Of a DNA stretch of 64,000 nucleotides, positions 52,254 through 64,000 are shown one piece after another. The translations under genes were made by a program, and so were the position numbers. Source of the DNA: Motacilla alba alba (taxonomy: Eukaryota > Chordata > Aves > Passeriformes > Motacillidae); assembly GCF_015832195.1 (NCBI RefSeq), contig NC_052017.1:75393801-75457800 (forward strand), given 5' to 3'. Under the pieces are notes generated by a model that saw only the letters and a program-made list of their open reading frames with translations, was not told the origin of the DNA and made no database searches. Each line of letters starts with the position of its first letter. The stretch's first letter is position 1.

Positions 52254-52276
52254 ATATATATATATATACACACACG
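52254..52276. repeat. (TA)n(CA)n microsatellite
   Basis: About eight AT units run into a short interrupted CA run. This is a typical compound simple repeat. Confidence 0.85.
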
Positions 52277-53249
52277 CATACAAAATTGTCTCGCATTGGA
52301 GGACAAAGCAATAAAAGAACAAAAAATACTTTGAAGTTTAAATCCTATATCTTGAATTCAAGAACACTATTCACTTTCCCAGCAAAGAACTGTCTTAAAA
52401 AACCCTAATCATGCCAGACACCCATCTTTTTTCACGAATATTAAAGGAATAATGAATTGCACAGATATTTTATACTCAGTAAGTAGTTCAGACAAATAAG
52501 AAATTACCTAAACCTTAAAAATAGTTTGATTAAGCTATTAAGATGGAAATCATCATGCTGAAATATCTCATCCATGAAACTGAGCATAAAAATTATTTTG
52601 AAATTATTCTAGGAGGAAAATTATTTTTTCCAGTGACTTGAGGTTAAATTACCTCATATTTGGTTTCAGCACTCAAGGTGGCATGGTGTCAAGACTGCAA
52701 AAGAAATGCAGGAAAATTTTTGTGTTTTTTAATTATTTTAAAATAGTCAGACATATTTATTTCTTGGGAATGTCAGAAAGAACAGTCTGAGTCTGCCCAC
52801 AACAGCAATTTTTCTTTTTAATCTGCAGTCTCCAGCCCTGCCAGACCATCCCATATGTAGGGGAGATTTCAATACTTTTGTTTGCTGTTGTTTTGCCAGG
52901 TAAATCTGGGCAGGCTGCCTGCAAGGTAGGTTATGCAGATGGTTGGTAGTCAGACACAAAATATTGGGTGCCAGCATTCACAGCACTCCAAAACTACAGT
53001 TTGGAAAGTAGAAGTAGCAAAAATACAGAAAAATCACAAAACACTGAGAGGTGCTCTAGTGGAATGACTGATGTCATAGCAGAAACATGGTAAGAAATAG
53101 GCTCTGCACTGCACTATTTCTGCTGCTGTGAGCCCAGTGGAAACACAGATCCCCAAGAGGACTTGGGAGAATTAAGAGTATGCTAAGCGTAATCTCTAAA
53201 CAGGGCCTTCCTGTGGGTTATCCATTTTTTATCTCCTTGAAAAGGCATA

Positions 53250-53940
53250 TTTGTCAGCACCAGAACTGCCACCACATTGGCGGGTCTGGGCACTCAGCAT
53301 TCCAGTCCTCAGCCTGATAAGGCTCTTCTACCTATTCCTTCCAGCCCTTCTTGGTGCACACAACATGCCTCAGTCACTCCTGATGAAAACATAGTAGCTG
53401 TGTCCCCATTTCCTACAGTTTCCGAAGAGCAGAAAGAGTGTGACTGACCCAGACAGAGGAGGAGCCAGGAGATAAAGGTGACCAGACAAAGCCATCATCC
53501 CTCACCAGTGGGTGGCATCCCTAATCATATAAGGCAGTCAGGTACAAATATTGGAGGGCATCAAGAGTACATCAAGAACAAGCAACAAATCAGGACTGGG
53601 GTCAATCCAGAGAGGCCAGTCAGGAGCAACATGATGTGGGGCCGAGGCAGGACTGGAGTTACAACACAAGTGTGAGAGATCCAACCAGAAAACAGGGCTG
53701 GAGCCAGGCTGCCAACAATACAGAACCAAAGCCATGCCAAGAAGTGGACCAGATTGGAGACAGGCACATCTGCAGTTCGGCCCAGGGAAGAGCTGGAGAC
53801 CCAGGGCTGCTCTGAAGGTTCCTGGGCTGACTGGTAGAGGGTGTAGGTGGTGGTACCAAGTGGGGCTGGGCTGAGTTATTACAACTTGTTAGTGTCCTCA
53901 GGGCACTGGCAACAACACCAAAGTGGCTAGGAAAATCATC
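53250..53940. repeat. GC-richer block, probable decayed dispersed repeat
   Basis: Base composition rises sharply compared with the flanks. The text (GGCTGGAGCCAGGCTGCC, CTGGGCTGACTGGTAGAGGG) resembles, from memory, an interspersed element seen in bird genomes. A TATA-like CATATAAGG near 53526 and an AATAAA near 54107 would suit an LTR-type unit, but neither boundaries nor a target-site duplication are evident. Open frames of 65-94 codons on both strands have no recognisable motif. Confidence 0.4.
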
Positions 53941-56900
53941 CAAGAAGATGAAAGACTTCTCAACAACTGGGGTACTACATTAAGCATTGTTACATATTTC
54001 TTCAGAATGGTGGTTATATATTTCTTAAGAGTGGTAGATCAGCTTGAGTTTTGTTGCTCCTGTTAAAATCTGTGATCTTTACAAAAATAGAAAGCACTCC
54101 CCGGTAATAAAGCTCATTTGTTGGGCTGAAGGGGGATTAACTCTTTTTTCTAAATCCAGTCACAGTTTCAATCAATTAACATAAAGTCTCAGGTGTTTCA
54201 ATCTGAACCAAGATATTGCTGAGACCTCACCTGGGCTGAAAATAATCCATTCGGTCTTGACCTTGCCCGCTCTGAATTCATACTGCAGACAAGGACATTC
54301 TGTGCTATGTGACCCTTCCACCCACACAAGTTCACATGGACCTGTGTGAACTTTTAAGTCCACATTGACCAAGTCTCAGACCTAAATTACTCCCACAACC
54401 TACTCCTAGTTTTGGGACCAGTGCCCTGGAATGGAGGCTATGTGTAACCAATTACAGAGTGTAAGTCAGGGTTTTTCTTACTCCACTGTAGAATTTAGAT
54501 GGAGACAGAGAGATGAAGATGGGAATTTCCTCCATATTGTGGTTTGCTCCACTGTGAATACCCAGTATTTTTTAAAACTAGGGAGAATTTATTGAAGGAA
54601 ATTTAATAAAATCTGGCATTCTATAATGAGCTTTGCAGACCGCTAAAGGATTTATTTCATGACAACAAATTTAAATAAATTTGTATTCAAATGTTATTAA
54701 ATTGTATTAATTTCAATTTACTTGATGTTTTCCATACATCTCAGTGTGTTACAAAATCACATAGAAACTGTTAATCCGCCCCTCTGACTACCTTTAAGCT
54801 ACAGCTTTTTGCATTTGGACAGCAGCCTGTGGTAAATTTGTCTGCATTCAGTAACATGACAGTATCTACAGTCTGAGTAAGTACCTTGGCTTTATGATCT
54901 GAATTGCAAAAGCAGTAGTCAATTTTTTATGGTTTTCTTGATTACATCTTTCCATTTCACACTTAATATACCATTGCTATAAAGGGTCACATTACACCAT
55001 CCAGAGCCATTTTTTTCAAACTATTTGCAGAATAGAGCACTGCATCTGTTCTGAAGTAGCTGGCATTTGAATGTTCTGGCAATAGAAGAGTGCATCTCTT
55101 GCTGTTTGCATCTGTATTGCTTAAGAGAAAAAAATCCTACTAATGCAGATGAAATCTCTAGGCATGTATGTATCTAAATGAAATAAATATAAACATTTTT
55201 GATTTAAATAAAGACTAGATTCTGGCAAAAAAAAAAAATCATGAAAACAGCATGTTCCCATGACAAAATTGCAATAAAGAAATATATCAAACCCAAATGT
55301 TGGGTAGCATTTCAGCAAACATAAAAAAAGCAACACTAGATTTTGTCTCTGAAATTCAAACTTTTCTGTGTATAATATGTACAGAATTAAAATTTGATTT
55401 CAATTTCAGCTGTAGGTCTGTTTTGGCTTAAGAGTCCTGTATTAATGATTACCCAGACCATCAAGTGTAGCTTCTACGCCTTGACAGGATGACTTGAGCT
55501 TTTGAAGCAGGACAATAATAAAGTATGAGTTCTGAATACTAATAAATGTATTTACAAAGCAAGTGTTCAGATGATTTTTTTTACAGTATTCAGGCAATTT
55601 TCGAGACTCAAATGTGTTTTGGCAGTAAATATGAAAGGGCCTGCGTCCGCCATGTGCCATAGCCCAGCAGCTGCCTGCAGGCCAGCCAGATCCATGCCTT
55701 TCAGCTGCCTTCAGAGAGGTTTTTTTTTTTGCAGCTTCTGAACTGCTATCACTAATGCAAGATACATCTTGTCTCTTTTTAGAGCTACTTGGTACTTTTC
55801 AGTTTCTGTCCTCAAGTTTTTGTGGCTCCTGGTGTTTCTAGAATGTGTTCTTTGTGTTTATAAAAGAGATGAAGCTTATATCTCACTAGCTTCTCCAACC
55901 ATTCCCAGTACCCCCCAGAGTGGACAGTGTTAGGTTCAGCATGCATTGCTCTCACATTTCAGATTTTGAAGGAGTATACCCTTCTTTTGTGTAAGGATGA
56001 TCTCAAGTTAGAAACACAAAAACAGACCTGTAAAAAATAATAATCAAGATATTCAGATTTCCAACTGTCCTGACCCTTTTGTATGCTTGTGTGGAATGTG
56101 TGTGAATGGGCAATAGCAATAGATAATCAGCAAAACTTACACTGATGTGTTTTTTGGGTCTTGCTGGAAATAGTTTTGTATGAAGCTGACATGAAGGTTG
56201 GAAGCCTTATGAAGCAAGTCATGTCTGCACATCAAATTAAAAACATTTTCCTTTGACACTTCAGTCCCTTCCATATCATGTTGTGGTGAGTATAAGCTTT
56301 AAAATTTGGCATCTGTTATGTTTCTAAATGACTTATGCAAAATAAAAATTCTTCACTACACTTTCCATAAGCAAAAGTGGGGAAAACTTATAAAATACTA
56401 ATCACTCTGTTTTTCCAATGTGATAGAAGGGAATATCTTATAGTAGACATATGGAAAATGACAGATAAATTATGAAGTTATGCTGCATTACAGTGGTGTA
56501 CAGCACACCAGAATGGGAATAAACATAGAAAACCCTAGGATCTTTTCAAAATGGATGTATAAAGAAAGAAAAATATAGAGCTGCCAGGGGTTAAAAATAC
56601 AGTTTTCCTAAACTTTGGGTTTAGATTTAAACAGATATTTTGCCATTAGATTTTATGTAAGTTGAATAAGTAACCTCATTTCTCAAAACCACCAGCTGTC
56701 GTTTGGATATTTACATCCCATTTCTGGATTTTGCAATTTTTTAGCTCCTACTGAGGCCAGTAAAAAATAGAAGAACTGTGATGCCTTTTAACTGTTTTAG
56801 ACTCTATATCTACGAAAGTGACACATAGTGACAAACTGTGAGAGCTTAAACTACCTCTCAGAAATGTGTCCAGTGGGTGTCATTGTACTGAATTCTCCAG

Positions 56901-58438
56901 AATTTGTGGATATATAGTCAGTATGAGGTGGTGATCAACTCCTTAAAAGATGTGACTCAAACTTTGTTCCAAGTGCTCAGATTTCTGCATGCTTTTCTAA
57001 TGTCAGGTCTGAGTTAAGCCTGAAGACAAAACTGAGGCAAAATTTTCCTCTTGGTACAAATCTGTTTCATATACTAAACACATTTCATGCTTGACATTTC
57101 CACTGACATAGATAAGAGACTTGAGCATAGTGCAAGTACAGAATTAGCAACATGGATCCCTGCTGATGAAAGAAAAGATGAACAACAACAGCCAAAACCA
57201 AGGCTCCTGCAGCAGATGTGAAGAGTAAGATTCTAACACTGCCAGGAACTTTTAAACTTCTTTTTACAAAACTTAAATTTCAGTGAATTTTCTCTAACCT
57301 GTGCAGATGTGCTGTTTATCTTATATCTCTTTTAATTCTCTTTTTATTCTCTACATGGTTTTAACTCTTATATGTAATATTGCTGTAGCTTTTCCTGGTT
57401 TTCCCCATTTAGCTCTTTACCTACCAATTAAAGTTAAAATGAGAATATATCAACCCATTTTCTGCTGCTAGATTAGTCATTCTATGTCTTCACATTTTGA
57501 TTAAAAGCCCATTGATGAACAGAGTACCATCTTTTGAGTTTAAACAGTGCCTATTATTATTCTAGTCCTGATCCCTTATTTATTCATGTTGATATGTCAT
57601 TTGATATAATAACAATATATGTAATCATAGCTTCAATCAAATATTACTAAATTTTTCCTAACTTAAAATGGAAGATTTCTACTAATTTTCAAGTTTATTC
57701 TCTGAAATAATATATTCCCAAAGCATGTGAATAGGCATACATACCTTATAAGTTTCACAAATGTCAGTACAACAATTTCTTTTTTGCCTAAAGTGAGGAT
57801 ATAACATATCTAGATGAAAAAGAATGTACAAAACTCTTCTTCTTTACTGAGAAAACTAATTTGCAAGCACAGTATAAATACATTTATATGGTAAGTGTAT
57901 TTGTTCAGTAAATCATAAACATTCACAACTTATTAAATAAGAAAAGACCGAGAAACTTGAGCTTTGAATCCATTTTACATGCTGTTTTTCAGAATTTCCT
58001 GTTTTCTCAACCATAAATCTCCTCAAGCGATTAAAAGAATAATAAAACCATAATCAAATAAATGTCATTAATGTGTTTTCAGGTGACTCAGAATAAGAGT
58101 GGCAAAAAGACATGCTGTAATGCAATTCTTCTAGCATAATACCTGTTTACAGTTCAAATCAATGTCTTCCACTGGACAATCAATATCACCTCAGTCTGTT
58201 TATCACTACTTGTAAACCTTTTCAATAATTCTAATTTTAAAGAGTCATTGCTGAAATTGTATAGCCATCGATTGTTTAAAGGTTGCAGATGGCATGAACA
58301 AATTGAATTTTGGATTCAATTAGATCTGTTGAAAAATTGCAAATCACCTTTTCTTGAGAAAGTTTCGCATCAGTCTTTCAGATGAAATCAACTTGCATAA
58401 ATCCACTATAACCACAGTTTGTCTGTTAATACGCAGAC
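53941..58438. other. AT-rich non-coding DNA
   Basis: No gene, RNA or clear transposon is visible. Short A runs occur (for example near 55226-55238). Open frames do not exceed about 72 codons. Confidence 0.6.
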
Positions 58439-58460
58439 ACACTGATCTATAGATCAGTGT
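58439..58460. repeat. 22-bp perfect palindrome
   Basis: ACACTGATCTA is followed directly by its exact reverse complement with no spacer. It is self-complementary over 22 bases, with central CTATAG and two flanking GATC sites. Confidence 0.95.
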
Positions 58461-58975
58461 AGGGCAAGATGCAAACTACAGAGGGGTTTGTACCCTAATC
58501 TGGGGTTGAAACAGTTTTCTCTTTCCATTTTCCCTTGACCTGAGCAGGGGCTGTAATAGACAAACCTGGATACCATAACATATTCTATATTTCTCACATC
58601 AGATGTCTTATCTGTTAGAACCACACACATACTTTACCCCTCTCCAGTCTGAACAGATACAAGACAGCTTGCATCTGTAAGCTCCAGACCCACAGTAAAA
58701 TAATCTTAGGTGAATATGTCTAGTTATTTCAAAACAATGGCTTAGTGTCAAGTGTGATCATGCTGCAGCCTCTCACTGAAATGTTCATGGTGAGATATTC
58801 TTCAAAGACAACTGGCCACTTACGTCAGTGTCTCAAAAACAGAGACCTTCAAATTGTTTGGCTTTTTATTGAAAATCTGGCCTGTACATTAGCTGTAATA
58901 GATAGCAGAGTTCAGGTTCACAATGTCACAGCAAAAAAGAATTAGATGAAAAATTGTCACTGTGTCTTCTCTAAG

Positions 58976-59123
58976 GCCATCTACAAGTAACTTATCACTG
59001 TCATTTTTGCTGGACCTGAAAGATGAACTTCATATGTACCAAAGAGAAAATGAAAAGCTTAAAATGGCAGCTGTCCACTATCTGAGCAATTACTATAATT
59101 CATTCTATAATAACTTTAGTTCC
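58976..59123 (+). CDS. Weak candidate internal exon (49 codons), coiled-coil-like
   Basis: A pyrimidine-rich TGTGTCTTCTCTAAG precedes and a strong donor TCC|GTGAGTG follows. The 148-bp stretch would enter with one base of a split codon and leave at a codon boundary. The peptide has a charged helix-like part (LKDELHMYQRENEKLK, residues about 14-29) followed by a Tyr/Asn-rich part (HYLSNYYNSFYNN). The charged part has a heptad-like leucine pattern, but I recognise no family. It can join in phase to 59294-59422. The acceptor is AAG, not CAG, and no upstream partner exon in the required phase was found, so this may be chance. Confidence 0.18.
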
Positions 59124-59293
59124 GTGAGTGCATTTGTTTCCCAGACTTTGACTTAGACTTTTTTTTCTGTCCAAATGCTAGAAATAGTGATAAAATCCAT
59201 ATAGTTTATTTTTATCTCCTAAGATAATTATTCGTAATAATTTCAAACATCTTCCTTTTACTCCTTTGTTCCCTTCTCTTTCGGGAATTACAG

Positions 59294-59422
59294 GTATCTC
59301 TTCTTCGTTGGTTTGTATCTATTCTCACTCAGCTTTCTGCATTGCAGACAAATTTATGTGGAAGTGTCACTTGTTTTGCTCACCAATCCTGCATGCAGCT
59401 AAAGATAGAAGGCAATCAATAA
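59294..59422 (+). CDS. Weak candidate terminal exon (42 codons plus stop)
   Basis: An acceptor-like region (pyrimidine tract, then GGGAATTACAG) precedes 59294. Read in phase 0, as required after the donor at 59123, the frame stays open for 42 codons (starting VSLLRWFVSILTQL) and stops at TAA 59420-59422. That TAA is part of CAATAAAAAA, so a polyadenylation hexamer overlaps the stop, which is unusual. The implied intron would be 170 bases. No homology is recognised. Two independently open pieces in matching phase is suggestive, not proof. Confidence 0.15.
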   Translation, partial: VSLLRWFVSILTQLSALQTNLCGSVTCFAHQSCMQLKIEGNQ

Positions 59423-61835
59423 AAAAACCTTTGTTAGCTTTCCCAAATTGAAGTAAATAGCCCAGTTTTTATGTACATGCTTATAAGCAAACCTCTGGTG
59501 AATCCATCCACCTGAGTTGTGTTGATTTTAGATATTTTTGCAAGTCAGTAACATTTTAAACAAGGCTATCTTAACTTATAAGCAATAATCCTGTTTGGCA
59601 ACTTGAATGTCAAAATACAGACTCTTAAACCTTGTGAGTTTTATTGAGAAGCACTTTGCCTGTTTGCAACTAAAATTTGCAAAAATAGAATGACAGTGAA
59701 TATCTATATGTGCCATAGCTTTTGAACGGTACTATCAAGTGTTTTCTTAACAGTGAAATTAGAAATGGGTCAGTCTTATGTGCAAGTAAAAGCTGTGCTC
59801 TGTTGCAATTTTTCTATCAGTCTAGCTTACACTATCTATAAATTAGTAATGTTTTTGAATGTCTTGAATAATTCTAAAGGCAGTGATGGAGTTAGGAAAA
59901 CCCAGTCAACTGTTCTAAGTAGTCCCTTCATGGTAAAACCTTCTACTGAAAAGAAAAAGAAAAGCACGAGTCGCATCAGGGATTCCTTTATTGGCTGAAA
60001 AACAGAGAAAAGAATTACTCTGTTAAAGCAGCTAAGTGGTTCTTACTACAGTAACTCGTTCTGTTTTTAAAAATTGCATTGGAGACCCTGAGTAATCTCT
60101 GCTCTATCAACAGGTTAACTTGGACACAGCTATTCTACGTCTTTTCACCTTTCACCACAGGATCTTTATTCCACCTATGGGAATAGACTCTCATACAAGA
60201 AAAGATTAAGGCAGATATACAGATGTTGTGTTGCCAAAAACATTAGAAGGCTTACATTTTAGAGAAGAATTTGTTACAACTGAAACCTGAAGATATTGAT
60301 ACCCCCTTCCTTGGAAAGCACCTCACTATTGAAAAATGTAAAGCATCATGCAAGGCCTTTAATAACAAGAATAAAATGTTTTTATAATAACAAGCCTGGT
60401 AGAAATGGAACTAAGTAAACATTATTCCCTGAGCATCTCCAAATTTGTGCTTTACAGCATCTGAATTTTCTGTGAGGACCTCCTGTGCAAAATGTACTAG
60501 AGTTTTAGTACATAAATATTTCAAACTACGTAAAAACTACAAGATCTAAAATTTAAATAAAACTAAGATAATATGCCATCTATATAATACATGGCCTATG
60601 CAAATCTTCACGTGTACCTCAGTATGTTCAACCTTCTATGAATTTTTACGAAATGTCTTATATGGGAATGCACAGTGAACTTGGATATAGTAGGAACAGC
60701 TGCTTTAGTGAAGAAAAAACATAAAAATTTAAAGCACTCAGATGGCTTTAAATGTCCATGTATCAATTCCATTTAAGTTTAAATATAAATATGTATTTTT
60801 TCCTGTTGAGAGTAAAAGTCTTCAAGTGCATAACATTTCCTAGAACAAATTCAACTACCACCTTTCATTATATTCAGCAAGTCTGAAATGTATTTTAGCC
60901 TTGTTCCTTGGCAATACTTTCTAGTATGTCAACTCAACAAATCTGATTTAAGCTGAGTAATACTTGGTTTCATGTCATTCTCTGTTCACTTTAAGGCTTC
61001 TGTGTAAGCCTGTCTATCTTCTTGCAGTGGTAGAATTTGGTCTCACAACTTTATAGGCATATTTAGCCACTATAAAAAAAAATAAAAAGGAAAAAGAGAA
61101 GGGAACATAAATTTTGAAAATTAGTTCTGACCTCTGAATACTTCCTTCCTAATTATAGATATTGACAGCAATTGATGTGTTTATCTGTATTTCTGAAGGA
61201 CAACCATTTTTTCTGCCTGTTCAGTATGAGATTTGTCACAGACACCAGAATCTCACCAGCTTAATATTTTACTCAACTTTTTTTACATGCATTCGAGTAT
61301 TTTGTTATATTCTTCTAACATAAAATAATTTGTTGCTAAATAAAACCTCATTTCACTCTGTAACCTTGCTATGAAAGAAATGTCTCAACTTTGCTTGCCA
61401 GACATATTGAAAAGTAACAACATCTGATCCTCGGTATTTTCATACAAAATGTATCTTTGTCTACAAAATGTAGGACCTTATTTTGTTTAAAGTCAAAGCT
61501 AAATATGAATAGGAAATTACTTAGCACACAGGAGCTCTAGATTAATGTTTTAGAATTTAAGATTATAAGCTCTGCTGTCAAGATCCACAGTGCAAATTTA
61601 GATGCCATCTCCAGTGAAAAATGTTTATGCAAATATACATTTCATCAAGCAAAATATCTCAAATTGAATTTGAAGATAGGGAGACGTTTAGTCTTTTCCC
61701 TTTTTGTGTGTAGAAGAGAAAATGCAATACAAGGAATTCGAGTGATTTATAAAGCACTGTTTTGCACAAGGGGCTGAGATTTCCCATTAACTACAAGCAA
61801 GACACATAAAATGTTTAAAGACTCAGCACAATTAA

Positions 61836-61890
61836 ATTTTTTCCTTTCTTTTCTTTTTTTTTCTTTTTTTTTATTTTTAATTTTTGTTTT
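61836..61890. repeat. T-rich low-complexity tract
   Basis: A mixture of long T runs with scattered C and A. The opposite strand is purine-rich and A-rich. No further structure is visible. Confidence 0.85.
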
Positions 61891-62413
61891 GAATTAATCC
61901 AGTCAATATATTATTGGCCAGGGAAGGGAAGATAATTTAAGTCATAATCAAAGAAAAGTAAAACCACAGGCTCAAAATTAACTTTTTTTAATGATTTTTT
62001 TTTTTCCAAAAGAAGCTATTTATTTCCAAAGTATGTAAATCCAGGTATATGAAGTATTTGAATGAATTTTTAATCAAATCACTTCCAACAGAAACACTCT
62101 ACGCAACTCTTAGCTTTATCAGGATAATACATTTGCATGTACCTACTGAAATGGAGTTCAATATTTTCCAAAGAGGTTTTGCCTGCCGTTTGCAGCTACT
62201 TGTCCACTAGGAGACACCATTGTTCCATAGAGCTGAAAGATGAGGTGTGGCAGTAAATTATCGGAGGTAATACATGTTAACAGTCGCTCTTATCTTCCAG
62301 GTCATTCTCCACTGTTCATAAAATTTATATTGACCCAGATGAAGTTTGATTTTCTTTTCCAGGCATGCAGAAAATACATGAGCTAGCACTTTCCACAGTC
62401 CAAACTTGCGGGG

Positions 62414-62432
62414 AAAAAAAAAAAAAAAAAAA
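62414..62432. repeat. Poly(A) run of 19
   Basis: An uninterrupted A homopolymer follows GCGGGG. There is no recognisable retroposed gene upstream that would make it a processed-pseudogene tail. Confidence 0.9.
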
Positions 62433-64000
62433 GAAGGAAAATTGGAATCAGGAATACTTAGTGAGAGAGTAAAAAAGGGAAATAAAAAGGGAAATTGTTT
62501 TGTAATAGTTAAAAAGAAACAATCAAAATTTTAGAAGAAAAAATTGAAATTTAAAATACAATAAAATTTTATTGTCTTGGTGTATTTCAGGACACAAACC
62601 TTCAAGGATGAAATTGAAGAGAAGATTACAACTTGAAGATGATGAGATTTTTCTCCTTTGTGCGATAATATTCTAATTTAAGAATTTACGCCACATCAAG
62701 GAGTTGAGTTCAACATTTTCTCTTCCATTTGAAAAATTATGTATCTTTGTACATGTACCTAAAATACATGTAAGTATGTGATATATACACATCCATACCA
62801 TACATAAAACATTAAAATATTTGTTAAGGATTTATTTACACTAAGAAAAGCCTTTAGGAGGACATAAGAAAGGGAAAGATCTTCTTACGTCATCAGCTAA
62901 CCAAAGACAAGAATTAGATCTTTGTAATTTTGGAACACAACTGTATTTTGTAATTCAAAATTTCAAAATAATATGTGTACAAGTACCCAATTAAAAAGAA
63001 AAAAAGCTACATACAAGCTTTCTCATGATTTAATTTGTTAAGATTTTTAATCATTACTTTTAGTTATATTTTGTTTGTTGCCTTTTTAAGATGGATTCCA
63101 TAGCTGTATAATTGAACCTTATGCATTTTATTATCTGTGATCTAGATAGTCATTTTAATTTCAAAACTGCATGCAGCAAAAGTAATTAACAAATTAGCTC
63201 ATATTTAAAATGAAAATTCTATATGAAAATGTTAAAAAATATGCTTTTCATTTAATGCAGAAAAATCCAATAACTGAAAAAAAGTGGGTTGGAACACATT
63301 TACTTGGTCATTGAGATCAAAAACTCTAGGCCATACCATTAACTGGTGTAAATCAATCAGTGCAGTTTGGTAGAATTTGATAGAGTTAGGCTTCTTTGTA
63401 GTAGATATATATTTATATCTTTTGATGTTGCTAAGTAGACCTTGTTTATTAAAAAATTACTGTCTTTGATACTGCTTAAGGCAGTTCTAAACTAAAGAAA
63501 CTCTTAGTGGAATTTTCAGCATTACAAAAGAAAAGTATGAGATTCTTCTTGACACTTGAAATACTAATGTGGCAGCTACCAAGAAAAAAAGCTAGTAATA
63601 TTTATTCTTTTTAGTAGAACTGAGTATACAGAAGTAAAATAAGTAATTATTTGAAATAGTTATGATCAAATTTTGAAAAAAAAAATATCCAGCCATCTCT
63701 GGGGATTTATTTACAACTACAATGCCGTTAAAAATGAGTGTTTTCTAGAATACTACAGCAAAAAGTCCCAAGAGGAAGATGTTGACTACCTAGAAAATTG
63801 ATCTCACACAAAAACAATCTATTTCATCCAACAAGTGTTTCAAATTTGCTTTTCCAACATTTATGAGAACCTACAAATTCAGAAGAAAAAGATTTGAAAC
63901 ATTAACAGGGAAAATAACAACAAAATACAGGAAATTAGACATTTTCAGGCAGGAATTACAGGTCTGATGCAGAAGGTTAAGGAAATTACACGGCCTACTG

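Larger units (their letters stand above)
48976..53249. other. AT-rich non-coding DNA with simple repeats
   Basis: Contains the inverted repeat at 50877-50940, poly(C)18 and a (TA)n(CA)n repeat, each listed separately. No gene or transposon is recognised. Confidence 0.6.
59423..64000. other. AT-rich non-coding DNA
   Basis: Long T-rich (61836-61890) and poly(A) runs occur, including A19 at 62414-62432. No gene or clear transposon is seen. Near 62590 a TATTTCAG is followed by a short purine-rich open stretch, too weak to annotate as an exon. Confidence 0.6.

Noticed and set aside
62590..62692. Possible terminal exon after TATTTCAG
   Set aside because: Two frames look equally protein-like because the stretch is purine-rich; there is no partner exon and the length is very short.
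1..64000. CRISPR arrays, prophage, integrons or bacterial operons
   Set aside because: The sequence is vertebrate in character (CR1, LTRs, SINE, microsatellites); no regularly spaced repeats or bacterial gene layout were seen.

Overview
This window looks like nuclear DNA from a bird, most likely a songbird (Passeriformes). It is strongly AT-rich. The only recognisable insertions are ones expected in songbirds: CR1 (chicken repeat 1) LINE fragments in both orientations, solo LTRs of endogenous retroviruses (ERVs), and a tRNA-Ile-derived SINE head of the kind described in zebra finch. There are also short microsatellites and the A/C- or G/T-rich low-complexity tracts common in bird introns and intergenic DNA. 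I see no bacterial gene organisation, no CRISPR array, no rRNA and no functional tRNA.

No protein-coding gene can be called with confidence. The longest open frames (up to about 147 codons) have no recognisable domain and lie in hydrophobic AT-rich chance frames, inside repeats or over low-complexity sequence. The window is therefore best read as a gene desert or the inside of a very large intron. Three short stretches (7889-8030; 58976-59123 with 59294-59422) are open and bounded by plausible splice signals. They are listed as weak exon candidates only.

Layout. 1-6.57 kb: unique AT-rich DNA with a (CA)22 repeat, a compound (TC)n(CA)n repeat and a G/T tract. 6.57-7.27 kb: CR1, plus orientation, internally deleted. 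8.36-9.10 kb: solo LTR with a TATA-like box. 12.76-12.84 kb: tRNA-Ile-derived SINE head. 15.89-16.63 kb: solo LTR carrying a 40-bp tandem duplication. 17.11-17.15 kb: three AP-1-type sites. 20.21 kb: (TTCC)8. 25.13-25.45 kb: GC-rich dispersed repeat. 26.55-27.10 kb: probable LTR. 30.08-31.49 kb: a 64-bp direct repeat, its copies exactly 1350 bp apart, bracketing a GC-richer block that contains a perfect 10-bp hairpin. 35.31-35.74 kb: CR1, minus orientation. 39.04-39.20 kb: A/C-rich tract. 40.30 kb: strong G-quadruplex motif. 40.42-40.98 kb: CR1, plus. 45.14-45.49 kb: small LTR with 6-bp flanking repeats. 48.46-48.56 kb: GATA repeat. 48.81-48.97 kb: CR1 3' fragment. 50.88-50.94 kb: long-stem inverted repeat. 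51.09 kb: poly(C)18. 53.25-53.94 kb: GC-rich repeat-like block. 58.44 kb: 22-bp perfect palindrome. 58.98-59.42 kb: two-part exon candidate.

No set of genes here works together as a system. The biological content is a record of retroelement insertion and decay, plus a few short structured motifs. Family names come from remembered consensus patterns, not a database search.
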